Part shown: piece after piece, positions 23,647-36,300 of the stretch
How the letters are laid out: each line of letters starts with the position of its first letter
Numbering within the stretch: the stretch's first letter is position 1
Origin: Triglochin maritima
Lineage: Eukaryota; Streptophyta; Magnoliopsida; Alismatales; Juncaginaceae
DNA length: 64,000 nucleotides
NCBI GenBank assembly: GCA_963682175.1
Contig: OY821771.1
Span: 6,757,001 to 6,821,000 of the forward strand
Reading direction: 5' to 3'
Translations under genes and position numbers: made by a program
The notes under the pieces: model-generated
The model's input: only the letters and a program-made list of their open reading frames with translations
What the model was told of the DNA's origin: nothing
Databases searched by the model: none

Positions 23647-26386
23647 TCATCTTACCAGAGGAATGAGCAAGTATTCAGCGTAAAAGAGCTGTCAGAACCA
23701 CAAGTAATAAGCAATTGCAAAGGAAGGATTGAGCAAGCATTTTAAGATGAATTGGTTGATCACTGCTCTCCTAGGTTAAATACTTAACATGAGCTTCGGA
23801 ACTGCTAACGACACCAAGGATCAAATATATCGCAAGTCATTCCCGATAAAGTTGTTCCTATTTTTGGACCCACAATACAAGACTAAAAGTAGTGCATTCA
23901 TTTTTTTATATTACAAAAGTACCCTACTCTCACGATTATTTACAATCGTCAACGTCAATGGCAAAGTTATCCCAATGCCTCAAAAGAGGCTCCCACCTAG
24001 GGTAAGGAGTAGCCAAATTTAAGCAGTTCGACCACTCCATAACAAAACCGTTGTTTTCAACTAACACTATACCCTTAGTTCACTTATTTGCATGCACCTC
24101 TTATCCATGTTTAAGATACAAGTTCCATTTAAGAAATAATTTGATTCTAGAAAATTATGATATCCAAATGGTTAATTTGTAAGTTGATTTTTAACCAAAA
24201 ACTACAAAGCTCCGAACTTGTGGTGAGAAACTTATATATCTATGAGCATTTCCGATTGATTTTAGAATATTTTGATTCCTAACAATGAATTACTTCCCAA
24301 ATGCACCCTCAAACATTGCTTTTCTGAAGACTACATTTCAAAGGGCAAGAAAATGCAACTGTATCAGATGGTGACTTTGGAGTCGTACCTTCCAAATGAA
24401 CATGTAAAAGGACTTAATTGCAGATTGGTCTGTAAGATCGACAGCTTTGGCTCTACTCCACAATATTGAAGCAAGAAGAAGATGACCAGGAACCTGTTTA
24501 AAGACAAGTGAGTGCAAGGAGTTTATGACACCTTCAAATTTATCAGGAGAACAAAAATAATTCATGGTACAATACGACAATTCAAATTCACTATTGTTTT
24601 GTTTCTGGTTTCTTTCCGGAAGAGGAGGTGAATGTAAAATTAAACTGCCAACCCATGATGCCGAAAAGAATTGAGGCAAACAGAGTGAAAGTACTATCGA
24701 AAGCAAGTGCCGGAATGCATCTCTCGTGTTTGTGTTTTAAAGTACGATGTTTCAATATCACAATTTTGCGGGGAAATGTATTATACTCATTTCAATGCTA
24801 AATAATATCAGACATCTTCAGCACATATGGACTCATCAGTTACATTTGGAATGTATGAATATTAGCCTAGCGGTTATATCTAGCTCAAAATAATGAGTAT
24901 TTGATACGTACAGTGACTTTGCTCCATATGCATGAAGAAGTAACTCCCACGAAAGTAGCTAACCCATATGCCATCAGTAGAAGATAGATGCAAATCCAGA
25001 ACACCTGTTTTGGTTAAACAGAACTAAATGGTTGAGAAATTGCTAGGTGAATCTAAATCAACTTCATTCTTTGAGGGAAAACGAGATACGAGATGGTAAA
25101 AACTGACCTTCTCTTGTCCCAACCGTACGCTAAATGATTTGATGCCAAATATCCGATCACCAACAATATCAGGTATATCCTGTCCAGTGAGATCCCAACA
25201 AATGGTTCAAACAAACACATAATCAAGTACAACAGAGTGTATAGTTAACAAAAACAAAATAAGGTCAGAAAACAGCAATGGAGGGTCCATTAATCCACAT
25301 GAAGTAAAAAAAATGTCGCTAGATAGAATGGGCAATCCAGTTTTAGTTCTGACATTTTTAGGCAGAACCAAACGAAGCTACAGAATCATCCAAGGAAAGT
25401 ACGAAATATGGAGACAAATATTTCTTATAGAATCTGGCCTATAATAATAATGATTCATAAAAATAACATTTTCTAACATAGGATCCTTACAAAAAGAAAT
25501 AAAAACACCCCAAAAAAGCAATTTGTTAATATATGGCACTAACGAAACAAAGAAACAAGTATCTACTTTGCCCAATATACCAAGGGATTATGAGAGAGGG
25601 TTGCAATTTTTTTAGGGTCCTCAATCATATATAGGCTACTTCAACCTCATTTTCTTCGGACAAAAAACCTAAAGAGCATATTTTTTGTTCTAGGCGATAA
25701 GAGCGCTACAAATATGTGTTATAGGAATTGTAGTGTACTTTGCTGGTGTCATGATAAGTTACTGTTTTTTCAAACATTTATAATATATATATATATGGTC
25801 AAACTCTAGTGAGTCCATGACTCATCAAATTTAGTTTAAGCCCCTACAATCTCATCATTGGATCTTATTTACAGTTAATCTCATCATTCATTAGCATAAC
25901 CGTTTTTTTCTTAATCTACCTTACAATTTGAAATGAGTGATGAATATTGTGGGGGCTTAATTTTGAAAAGCTAGGCCCTAGGCTCACTAGAGAATTCATG
26001 TATGTATGTATGTATATATATATATTATAAATGATAATAACAAAATGTTGTTTTTTGGCATTTGGAGCATAAATTATTAAAAAATTATATATTATAAGTG
26101 ATATATATAATATATGTATATTTCCATTGTGTCAAAGATTATGTTGTTTTTTGGCATTTGGAGCATCATGGACTATATCAAATGACTATTTAAACGATTT
26201 GCATTTCTTATCTATTGTGAAATCACAGATAATCAATTGCACTTTGTATTATTTGGTCAATTGGAAACAACACTATTTCACAAGGGTAGGGTTGCGAAAC
26301 CCCCCCACCCCCCAACACACACACACCTCGACTAGGTGGGGCAGGGCGGGATCCTCTTTTGAGGCACAAGGGTAACGTTGATGTTG

Positions 26387-26437
<51 letters not shown>

Positions 26438-29400
26438 TATAATAAATTGGTCTTATTTGACATTATAGTTGATCACCATTTTGATCTTACATATAATTAT
26501 AAAATTTTCATGATACTAGTTGCATTAAAGTGAAATTGAGAACGAAAACTTTGAATCTTTGATACCATTGACACCTGATCAAAAGTGAGAAGTTGTTTGT
26601 TGACTTACTGGTGGTTCATGGAGATCTCTTACTATTGAGGTTAATGTTAAATAGATCTCTTACTATTGAGGTTAAGGTTAACTTTCGTACTTTTCCTCAT
26701 CAGATCAATTATAGGTGCTTTCTCGTTTAGTAAATCTGGATTGAATAGTGTTGTTTTTGCATGCTTAATTCCTAGTTTCCAATTGACTTACTGAATCTGC
26801 AAGAGCTATAACAAAAATCGAGAAAATATCTCCTTTTAATTGACGATTATCAAATAAATCAGAAAATGTTACGAGATTTATATTAACTGAATTGAGTATA
26901 AGTTCAAGACACATAAGGGCTCTAACCATGTTTCGGCTTGTGATCAATCCATAGATACCAATAGAAAATAGACTGACCATGTTATAATACCATCTAAGCC
27001 AGAATTTAGACTACATAAAAAGAAAACTTTGGAAGTAAATATGTGTGGCCACCCGTGAGGAGAAAGGGCTACTACATATCAATTGATTAAGCATGCTAAT
27101 TGTTGATGACATTTCAAAATATTGTCACCGTTCTGACATGATCGATATCTAAGTGATTCCTTCTGCATGATTTTGAAGCCATATTGCTGAAGGTTCATAG
27201 TTGTGGACTTTTAGGTCTGTGTTTGTTACTTCTAAAACCAAGTGGTTAAGTTAAGCAGACAAAAAAATCAATATTTCCGTTGATATTTATATCAGAAAGT
27301 TTTAATCACACAAATATTATTGAGATTTCATTTGATTGGGGTATTTAGTACTAATAACTAATAGGATTGAATTTATCAAAGTGTTCGGGAATAATGAATA
27401 GGTTTTGTTTCTGTAGGTAACCAAAATGCAACGCCCCCAAGTCTGGACAAGCTTGTGGCTATGAGGGATTGTGGGGAGGAGGACATTGTATCATGAGAAC
27501 CTCAACTCAACAACCTTGATCTCTAGATCAAAATTCACACTTCAATATTTAATAAGAGTCCCAAGGCCCAATAACTTGACTTTTTTTATCGGTATAACTT
27601 GGCTTCAACATGAATATTGTAAACTAAAAACCAAGTGCGACCAACTACACAAAATGACCATGATCCATTAGAGTTAATCTAAGTGTTTTACCTTGAATAA
27701 TGCTATCACAACTGAGAAGAAGCTCATAAATGCCGTTGCAAATATCACTGGCTTCGGAAGAATAGCTGGTCTTCCGAAAACGAAGGTCTGGATAATGGTT
27801 GAGGTTAAGAGGCATAAAATTGACACTCCACTCATGCAATGAAGAAAGGTTTTCAAATTTCATGACAAACCTGCATGTGTAAGTAAAATGCAAGTTGAAC
27901 AATTACAGCTCGAACGGCCAGAATACACATAGCTGCCACCACTGCAAATCTTTTCCATCTGAACATTGGCAACTGGATCAAAACAGATGTTGAAAACCAT
28001 TATTTTGTTCCAAATCATGCAACAATTTAGAAAAGGAACACACAAGATGATAATCCAAAAGTAATGGATAAATCAGCTTACCCCCAGGTAATTAAATATA
28101 ATATGTAATAAACCAGAACTATGATTTGTGGTTGCTTCATTTATCACAACAAGCAATGCGTTCAAGTGTCGACATGGAATTGGAAATGCTGCACATTTTT
28201 TCGTAGTTTTATTGATATGTGAATTTTATACTGAAGAGACTCTAAGCAATTACCAAGTTGGACCAGTTAGCAGATAAAAAAAGCAGCTACCAAACTAGTG
28301 CTCCTTTATGTTCTTACGTTCTTTGAGACCTCCCATCTTCCTTTTGACCCTTCATGTTCTTAACAACTTTCACATTCTTAGGTGTCTTTAAGTCTATACA
28401 AGGTTTTTCCATACGTGGAACCATCCTTGCAAGTTGTAACGTACAAAAAAATTTGGAATGTATCTTAGAAGCATATATGTTTATCTTAGTATTTTCCCAA
28501 TTACGTATATACCACCAAGTACTCATGTGTCTTGTTCCAAAGGTTGCCGCGTCAAACACCCCATGTCCATGTAGACAACCAACACCAGTCTATATCTAGA
28601 AATCACAAGATCAAAAAGGGAAAAAGCTGAAGAAAGAAAAAAACTTACATCTATCGAATATGCAGTTCCGAGAATAAAACTGATGAAAAGTGCCCAGAAT
28701 AGTGGCCAAGAACCAACTACTGATCCAATGAAGAAGCTCTGACCCACAATAATACATCCAAAAAAGAAATAGGAACTCATAAACATATCATAATGGTAAG
28801 AAGTCCAATCAAAATCATGAATTGTGAAATGGTATAATAAAAATCAAGTACCATAACCGCGGAACCTAAAACGATCAAATATCCAGTTTTCACTGAGTAT
28901 TCGCCAGAGGCAAGTGGCAGATCAGGTTTATTAACCTGACAAGAAAGAATTTAATTTTAAGCGCACACTGATGATGATATTTCAACGAAATGGAAAGGTG
29001 AAAGAGAAAAACAACAGCGTCACAACATTCTAATGCTGAAACAGCAAAATGAAGTACGTATTTGCCTTTAATATAAGATTATTAGGATTACCTTGTCGAT
29101 CTCTATATCAAATAGCTGATTCAGCCCAACTATGTATATGTTCATGAAAAGTGCAGAGACTAATGCCTGTAAGACCCAAAAATAATAATAAATGAAATAT
29201 CATCAAGATGCAGGATGAATTTCCATTGAATGTAAACCAGATTCAAGATTAACCTGTAAAAGGCCTGTCAAAAATAAGGGGGAAATATGTGATAGCTTCT
29301 CAACAGTCAGTAAAGATATTGAGATTATACTCAATGCCTGCTCAAACATACAGTTTGTATTTCAAGTTAAAATTCGAAGAAACGTGATTTTCTCATGTCA

Positions 29401-30573
29401 ATGAAGAGACCTTCTACAGAATTGACTTAACTGTGCCTATAACAGTATGAGGTCTAGAAAACCTGTAGAAGGCAGCAAGTGAAGTCTGAATTGAATCTGG
29501 GTGGCTCAATGGACCAAAAGCCTCTGACTCAGACCCTGCAGAATGGCTTGATGTGGCGCTTACAAAACCCTTCCTCGGGGAACCTCCTATAGGGTTGACA
29601 TGCCGATCGAGAGATTTGAGATCACGACTCAAACTAAAGCTATGATTTCTTCTTGGATCCTGCTTCTTTAACTGAATGTGTGGATCGCAGCTTTGAATGC
29701 GTAATGTCGCAAAAGAACCTGACCACAAAGAATAAGATGCTCACAGTCAATTCAAGAATTTGGAAGAGAGCATTCTGGACTGAAAATACTGGACATAACA
29801 ATATGTACCCTGTTTGGCTATCTTTCATTGGAAACTTGCAATATCTATGAGAGAGAAAACTGAATTAACCTTCATTCTTGTTGTATGGGTAAATTCTCTC
29901 AACTTCTATTAGAAAAAATAATAACTTACAGAAGAGGCTTGTTTTTCCCACTCTAATAAGTGAGAAAAAATGCTTTTATCAGTGAAATCAATTAAAAGAG
30001 GGTGGTGACCCACAGAACAGTGTCAAGGTCACTGCTTGTTGTCCAAAATGGTCATGGGTTAAAATCTAGGATAAACCTCTTTGCCAAAGTCAAGAGAAAT
30101 GTTACGTAAAAATATACCATGCCTCACCTCACCCCCAGCTCCCATGAAGCAGAGTCTTGAGAAAAAAATTAATTTTTCACTTAATATAAAAGAATAAATA
30201 CAAATTAAACAATAAAAATCTGAGTCTTAAGATTTTTTAATTTTTTACTTAATCCTTTATTTTCAAACTAAATCACAGTCGAGTAGAGTTTCAAGTTCAA
30301 GCCGAATACTTCCAACTCAATAACCAAAACACCTCCAAACAAATATTGCAAACTAAAACCCTAAAACCTCTCTAAACCACCACCAACGCATACACCACAA
30401 AACCAAAACCCTTATAATAATAAAAAACCGAAATCCCCCAAACCCCTCAAAGACCCCACCTTTACAACCAAAACCCCAGAAAACCCAACTCAAAGCAACG
30501 AACCTCTCGGAGAAACACACGCGAACGGCGCGGACGACCTGGAGACGAACCCGGCGAGGCCGAAAGACTCCAT
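23647..30573 (-). CDS. VTE2: Homogentisate phytyltransferase, plastid
   Basis: Condenses homogentisate with phytyl diphosphate, the committed step of tocopherol (vitamin E) synthesis, in the plastid envelope. Twelve exons (5' to 3'): 30573-30504, 29718-29432, 29337-29254, 29166-29092, 28935-28852, 28738-28649, 27972-27871, 27787-27692, 25179-25108, 25004-24912, 24493-24389, 23688-23647; 1200 nt, 399 aa. The N-terminal ~95 residues are Ser/Arg-rich without acidic clusters, as in a transit peptide. The UbiA-type core follows: [13 protein letters not shown] (about 107-119), first prenyl-diphosphate motif NQLFDIEID (163-171), [30 protein letters not shown], second Asp motif DIPDIVGD (297-304), and the C-terminus [14 protein letters not shown] typical of HPT. 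Several hydrophobic helices span the core. The exon 1 donor (GAG/GTTCG) is the weakest junction. Introns hold SINEs, a MITE and plastid DNA. Distinguished from homogentisate solanesyltransferase by overall motif match; confidence is high. Confidence 0.95.
23960..24055 (-). repeat. SINE-like short dispersed repeat, copy 2
   Basis: CCAATGCCTCAAAAGAGGCT, then CCCACCTAGGGTAAGGAG. Same family and orientation as the copy at 4066-4150. It lies in the last intron of VTE2. Confidence 0.5.
25804..25992. mobile_element. MITE, family member 1
   Basis: 189 bp with perfect 10-bp terminal inverted repeats CTCTAGTGAG/CTCACTAGAG. The inner arms also pair loosely (TTTAAGCCCC with GGGGCTTAA). Diverged relatives are at 30875-31062 and 35779-35980. 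It lies in intron 8 of VTE2. No target duplication was clear. Confidence 0.65.
26279..26400 (+). repeat. SINE-like short dispersed repeat, copy 3, followed by a TA microsatellite
   Basis: AAGGGTAGGGTTGCGAAACC, a C-run with CA repeats, CTCGACTAGGTGGGGCAGG, then CTCTTTTGAGGCACAAGGG and a GTTGATGTTGTTA tail. Opposite orientation to copies 1 and 2. A TA repeat follows at about 26391-26427. Confidence 0.55.
26619..26683. repeat. Short tandem duplication
   Basis: GATCTCTTACTATTGAGGTT occurs twice in succession (about 26620 and 26653), separated by AATGTTAAATA. It is intronic and about 120 bp from the plastid insert. Confidence 0.7.
26798..26971 (-). pseudogene. ndhE: Plastid ndhE fragment (nuclear plastid DNA) inside a VTE2 intron
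   Basis: The minus strand encodes about 58 residues unmistakably from chloroplast NADH dehydrogenase subunit 4L (NdhE): [20 protein letters not shown], then LELILN, VTFSD, RQLKG and IFSIFVIA. The native N- and C-terminal parts are missing, and the frame ends outside the homology at both sides. It therefore cannot make NdhE and is a nuclear copy of plastid DNA (NUPT). It sits in the 2.5-kb intron 8 of VTE2 in the same orientation as the gene. Several residues differ from the usual plastid sequence, so it is not recent. Confidence 0.88.
29998..30160 (+). mobile_element. tRNA-derived SINE copy in VTE2 intron 1
   Basis: GGGTGGTGACCC (A-box-like), TTGTCCAAAATGGTCATGGG (degenerate B box GGTTAAAATC), CCTCTTTGCCAAAG, then TCACCTCACCCCCAGCTCCC. 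The order matches common plant tRNA-derived SINEs. It appears 3'-truncated or diverged near 30160. Confidence 0.5.
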
Positions 30574-31632
30574 TTTGACGGCACGAGCAAGTCTTTGAGC
30601 AAAAACCCACAAAAAATCGACCAAAAACACGCACTGATTCCGCTGTTTTGGTCGTCAAATCCGACAAACGGACGAGGGAGAGTGGATGGTCACCACATGG
30701 CCTTTTCAAGGACTTGACACGTACCCGTGTGTACGAGCGTTGAGAGTGTCAGGACTCAGCACCACTTGTAATATTCATTTTAGAAAGGGAAATTTTGTTT
30801 TAGTTTTTTATGAAAATGGTTATGGTTCGTAATTCATTTTAGTATTCAAAATTTGATCGACGATGATAAAATTATCTAGCAAACGTGGGACTTCATTTTT
30901 AATTTTAAACCCCTACCATATTCATCACACATCTGAAATTGTAAGGTAAATTATAAGAGAAAACGATCATGTTAATTAAACGTGAGATTAACTATAAATG
31001 AGATCAAATGGTAAGATAGTAAGGAGTTTAAACTAAATAATATGAGTACTAGACTCACTAGAACTTGACCCAATAATAATAATAATAATAACAACGACAA
31101 CCGTGCACGATAAAGTTGACAGGGGATTGTTGTGTCGAGTTTGGTTTGAATTATGTTGGGTAGAATTTGATTCGAATTGTGTTGGGACGAGTTTGATTCA
31201 AAATTGACTCATATTGATTTGGTTCGAGTTTCATTCGACCTTGGTTCGATTTCGGTTGGATTGAATTCATGTTCAAATCTAATGGATCGAGTGCGAATTT
31301 GATTTTTGAGTTTGAAGGTTTAATATGGTTGAACGTGAACTGAGATCGATTTGTTTTTTTAACCATTTTGATAGAATATATTTAAAAAGTATATTAATTT
31401 TGACATATGTGCTCGCGTACGTGTGTGTTGATCGTTGACATTGCACTCGGATTTTGTATTTTTAGGTCACCTGACCCTAATTTTCCATGTCATTAATTTA
31501 GATGGCTAAGATGCAACAATGAAATCATATATATTTCTTAGAAACAACAATAAATATCATGTATTTCATGTTATAACAAATCAAAGGAATTGTTTATGTT
31601 GATCTTGTTTATAAAACAAGTTAAACTCGAGC
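30574..31632. other. Upstream flank of VTE2, no gene
   Basis: Contains the presumed VTE2 promoter (no convincing TATA box seen), a diverged MITE, an AAT-type microsatellite near 31074-31092 and a low-complexity stretch (31135-31350) of GTTTGATTCGAATTGTGTTG-like words whose minus-strand reading (31151-31366) is not a real gene. Confidence 0.5.
30875..31062. mobile_element. MITE, family member 2
   Basis: The right end GAGTACTAGACTCACTAGAA and inner TAAACCCCTACCATATTCAT, AAATTGTAAGGTAAATTA align with members 1 and 3. The left terminus (TCTAGCAAACGTGGGAC) is degraded. Confidence 0.5.
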
Positions 31633-33311
31633 TGTTAGATCCTAACCCTTGTTTATGTGCTAATTGTGTTTAGGAGAGGATTAGTGATGGATTGAGATGG
31701 ACGACCGAGATTGAGTGGGAGAAAGTATATAAGGTTTGGGTTTTTAACTCTCTCTCTCTCTCTCTCTCTCTCACTCACTTTCTCTCTCTCTAAACTCGTC
31801 TCTCTCGGCAGCAAAGGAAAGGTCGGCGTGGTGTGGGGATTGGAGAGCACGGGAGTTGTCGTTGGAGTCGCCGGAGGAGCGAGGATCGTCGATTGCGGGA
31901 GGTTTCGCGAGGAAGCGCTCGCCGTTGTTTCTTCAAAGGTTTCTTCAAGCCTTAAGGTATGTCAAACTTGCTTTCAAGCTCACCTAGTATTAGTGTGGGA
32001 GTGGGAGCGGTCGACGGTAGGCCGTTTCGGGCTCGTCGGACCTGCACAGTCGGTTCTGCACTAAAATCGGTCGACCGGTGTTTTGGTTCGGTCGACCGGT
32101 TCTAATGTAATTTGGGCGAATCCCTCGCACCGGTCGAACGATGCCCTTTGGGCGGTCGACCGGTTGTGAAATTTTAGCGAGAGAAAGACGTCCTGGGTAT
32201 TTTCGGTCGAACGAGACCCCTTTGTCGGTCGACCGAAAGTACTGTTGTATGTCGGTTGGGGCGTTGACCATCTAAACGGTCGACCGCCTGTTTGACTCGT
32301 TCGACCGACGTTTAAGTTAACTTAATGGACGGTCGACCGGAAGTGTGGTTTCGGTCGACTGTGAAGTGTGGACTGTTGGTGAGTTCTACTGGTTGTTTTC
32401 GGTCGACCGATAGGGTTCGGTTGTTCGACCGTTTTACTGTTGTTCGCAAAAATAGATTTCTACTGGTGCTTTTCGGTCGACCGGGACCCCTTTGTCGGTC
32501 GACCGTTTGGCGGGTTTTTCGGTTGGGCCAGTTCTCTGGGTGAGGATCGGTCGACCGGAAGCCACGTTTTGTTCGACCGTTTTACACTGTTTTTGTGTGT
32601 GTGTGTTGCTATTGATTGGCTAGAAGGCACCGGGTCTGCCGGCTCTTTTGGGGCGACGGAGGACATGTCGGCCCTTTAGCGATTACTAGTAACATGTGGA
32701 GGTGGATTGTGATAATTGTCGTCGTGGCTCCGGCAGTTGAGGCAAAGCCGTGGCTCCGGCGAATGATGCAAAAACATGGCTCCGGTAACACTGAGGCAAT
32801 GATGGGGGTTGTTTGGCCGTGAGTTGGACCGACGGTGCCTTGTGTGCACGAGTGTTTGTGGGTTGGGGTGAGAGGACCCTTGAGACCCGTGTTGTTGGGC
32901 TATGACCGGGAGAGAGGTCCCGGGAACTTAGCGGGTGTATCGGTGGTATTTTTATGGTTCTTTGCATATTTCATTCTGTCCATATATGTGTTAGGGTTTG
33001 GCATACTGGGTTTCCTCCTAGAAACTCAGGCATTTATTGTCTGCTTTCAGGCCGAGAGCGACGTTAGGCGGGTGGTGACGGCGGAGGGAGCACTCGAGAC
33101 CTGATACTGCTTCCTTATCTTTTGAGGTGGTTGTGATTACTTGTGTATATTTTATGTATATGATCTTTTGATGTAATCACATTCTTTTGTAAACTCGTTC
33201 ACATATGTATATTATATGTTGGTGCACCGGTGTGTGTATTTCTTTCCGTAATGTCCTCGTTGATTGTATGTTTTAAATTTGAAAGTTTCCGCTGTGTTTG
33301 AGGATGTTACA
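31633..33311 (+). mobile_element. Solo LTR related to the Tekay-type element
   Basis: 1679 bp beginning TGTTAGATCC and ending GAGGATGTTACA, with an exact 5-bp target duplication CGAGC (31628-31632 and 33312-33316). A TATA-like AGTATATAAGG (31722-31732) is followed by a CT microsatellite, an AUG-free stretch, a donor-like TTAAGGTATG (31952-31961) and about 16 CGGTCGACCG-like palindromes (32065-32590). The 3' end TTTCCGCTGT resembles the LTR end of the element at 36373-44869, as do the internal GAGGTG(G)TTGTGATTAC words. No internal domain remains, so the element was removed by LTR-LTR recombination. The open frames inside are not genes. Confidence 0.85.
31722..31732 (+). promoter_or_regulatory. 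TATA box of the solo LTR
   Basis: GTATATAAGG about 90 bp into the LTR, followed by a pyrimidine-rich initiator region (CT repeat), as in the intact element. Confidence 0.5.
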
Positions 33312-33316
33312 CGAGC

Positions 33317-36300
33317 AATCAAAATTTAATGAACAGAAAATAATATGAAGTGGATTTGATTTGACCACTGTTTGCCCAAGCCGAGCACGACAATTCGGTC
33401 GAATTGGAATCTAAATTACTTGTTTAATTTTAATTATTTATAAGTAAGTTTGTGTTTCCATCCGAATACAAATATTATTTTGTGTGCTCTGAAGAAATAT
33501 CCCCTTTGGAATTGAACGTCACACTCAGAATTTGTACGTATGTCCATGTATTTATGCACACTTCTTTTTTATTTCTTGTAATCCTTTTTATCACACATAA
33601 GCCCCCAAAAAATGAAGATAAGAAAAACATTTGTTGTTTTGCACTAAGCGGAATTTGAATTTGTAATCTTTGATCGAGAAAATCCAATAATAGATCATAC
33701 TCAAAACTAATTACAACCTTAGCTATTCCAACATGCATATGCGCGTACTTAAATGATAGGATAAATTAAGTCTTGCAGAGATGAGCTAACAAAAAGTCAG
33801 AACTATATTACCTATGTGTTAGTCCAAGGAGGACTTAATAATTACAGTATTGAATCGTTACTATCCTGTTACAACTAACAACCAACATGGAAAACAAATG
33901 GCAGCACTGGTTAGTTCATGTTCATCACAAATGGCAGCACTGATTAGTTCATGTCCATCTTCTCTCTTGTACACATTTCAACAATTATATTTTGTAAAAC
34001 AAACATGCATGTCTATGAAGTACCATTACCCAACAAATTCAGGCATTCAAGTCTCTAATTTAGCTCTATAGTCCTGATGTGTTTGTAATGAGATCAATTG
34101 GAATGCTTCCTCTTCTGGCTTGCTCCAACATTTTGTCATTATACTTACAGATCACACATCTGGTTTTTGCATATCCATGTCAATCTCAATTTGTGAATAA
34201 AATATTTTGAGAACTTTCTCGCAACGCGATTCGTTTGTGGACTTGCGGGATCCTATGAAATTGGGAGTCAAATTTGAAGGTCAAATCCTCAAATCTCGAC
34301 CATTAATTTCAATATAATTAAGATTATTTCATTCATTATTATTGATAAAATTGCAATATAATTATTATAATATTTAGGGAACATAATGAATTAACTCTCG
34401 CTATAAAGACAACAATTCATTTAATTAAAGATAAAGATAAAAAAGCAAATTCACCCTTTATGCTTTGGCACTCAGTGGTAAAACCCCCAAAAAAGTTACA
34501 AGTCAGGTCGAGTTTTATGCTAATACGGTTCAAATACATCATTGAAGGACATATATAGTCTCGTTTTGTGATCAATGTTCATCAAAGAGAAAGCAAAATA
34601 CAACCCAAAAAATATCACAAGCCAAGTGAGAAACTACCTATGCCTATGTGAAAAGTATGGGTAGTGGATAAAACATAGTGGGGCAGCTGCCACTTTATTA
34701 TTGATTCATTTTATTAGTTTTTGTTGGTGCAAGCGAGAAATTGCAGTGTGGAAATGTTAGGATAAGATGATAGATTTGAGATAAATATTAAGTTTTAGGA
34801 TATTTGATAGAAAATTGACGTGGATGATAGAAAATTGCAGTTTAGATACACTTGACATTTATGAAATTAGAATGGGAAATGATGCTCTACTAGTTGCTTA
34901 GTTGAGTTACAGGAGGTTTGTACACTAAGGAAAAGAAAAGAATTTTCCTTAGTTTTCCACTTACACTACTCATTTTCTTGGCGTAATTGTCCCACCCAAG
35001 GAAAAGGAAAAAAGTTTCAATTTAAGAATAAACTGAAATGTTACCCATCCAATATATCATCTTTATCCTTCTGCTTCACTTCGCTGGTTGACCACCACAA
35101 CTGGCCAGTCGACCACCTAGGACGGCCAACTCCCTTGACAAGAAACAAATAATAAAATTTAATTTTCTACCATTTTCTAGGCGTATGCACAAACAATAGA
35201 AAACAAAATCAAACATATTCATTTTTCACTATTTTCATTGTAACTATGAGAAATCATTTTTCCAATATTTTTCTTGGCCACAAAGAAGCCCTCGGAAACA
35301 TTGAGCTAACAAATTTATGGTAAATTTTTGTGCAAGAGTCAAATGTGTAGTCCTTGGATATGTCATTGTGTCAGTCATTGCAGACCTTGCATCAGTACTG
35401 AATCATTATTGTCGCTCCCTCTACCTACTGCAACTTACAACCAACTGGAAATCAAATGGCGACACTGGTTAGTTCATGTTCATTTGCATCATTAATCTCA
35501 TACATTCCCATGCACCTACCAATGCCAAAACTTTCACCATCAAAAGAGCAATAGTTCAAAGCTTGAACAGTCAACAAATATATTTTTGAACAAATGTCGA
35601 TTAAGTACCATCACCAAACTGATTCAGGCATTCAACTCACTAATTAACTTGGTCCTAATGTATTCGTAGTGCAATTAGCGTATTGCTTCAATTGATAATC
35701 AATTCACACGTCTGGCTTTTGCAGTATACATGTGACCCTCAATTTATTCATATACTAATTATAATATAGAAATTTTTCAACGAGCCTAAGACTTAATCTA
35801 ACTATTTTAAGTCCCTACAATATCCATCATCCATCTTAAATTGTAAGGTGAATTAAGAATATGATGGTTATGCTAATAAAATGCTCTAATGATGAATATT
35901 AAATGTAGATCAACCGTAATTAAATATAATGATGAGATTGTAAGAGACTTAAATAAATAAGATGAGTCATGGGCTCGTTAGATCTCGGCCCAATTATGGT
36001 AACAACATTTTGAGATATTTTGTTCATTTTTACAACATTTGTTATAAGGATGAGAGATTAATTTGCATCTAACCTGCCCAACTGCTAATTGGACCATAAC
36101 TAGGATACATAATGAATGTGGGACTAAATTTTAATTATTAGTTAAATTACAGATGAGCCTACCAAACCGTGGATTACTTCTCACCCCCACCTAACATGGG
36201 GACAATGCTGATTTTTGTGAATTATGCGTCGAAAATTGCTGTGTTTACCTGAAAATACATTTTTTTATAATAGAAATTAGATATATTTGTTACATGCACT

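Noticed and set aside
26765..26980. ndhE as a functional gene
   Set aside because: Lacks the normal N- and C-terminal parts and sits in a nuclear intron; it is a plastid DNA fragment.
28314..28599. 81-codon frames on both strands in a VTE2 intron
   Set aside because: Overlapping antisense frames with no recognisable domain; most likely intronic noise or an unidentified old repeat.
31151..31366. 71-codon minus-strand frame
   Set aside because: Low-complexity Asn/Gln/Ser-rich translation of a degenerate GATTCGAATT-type repeat.
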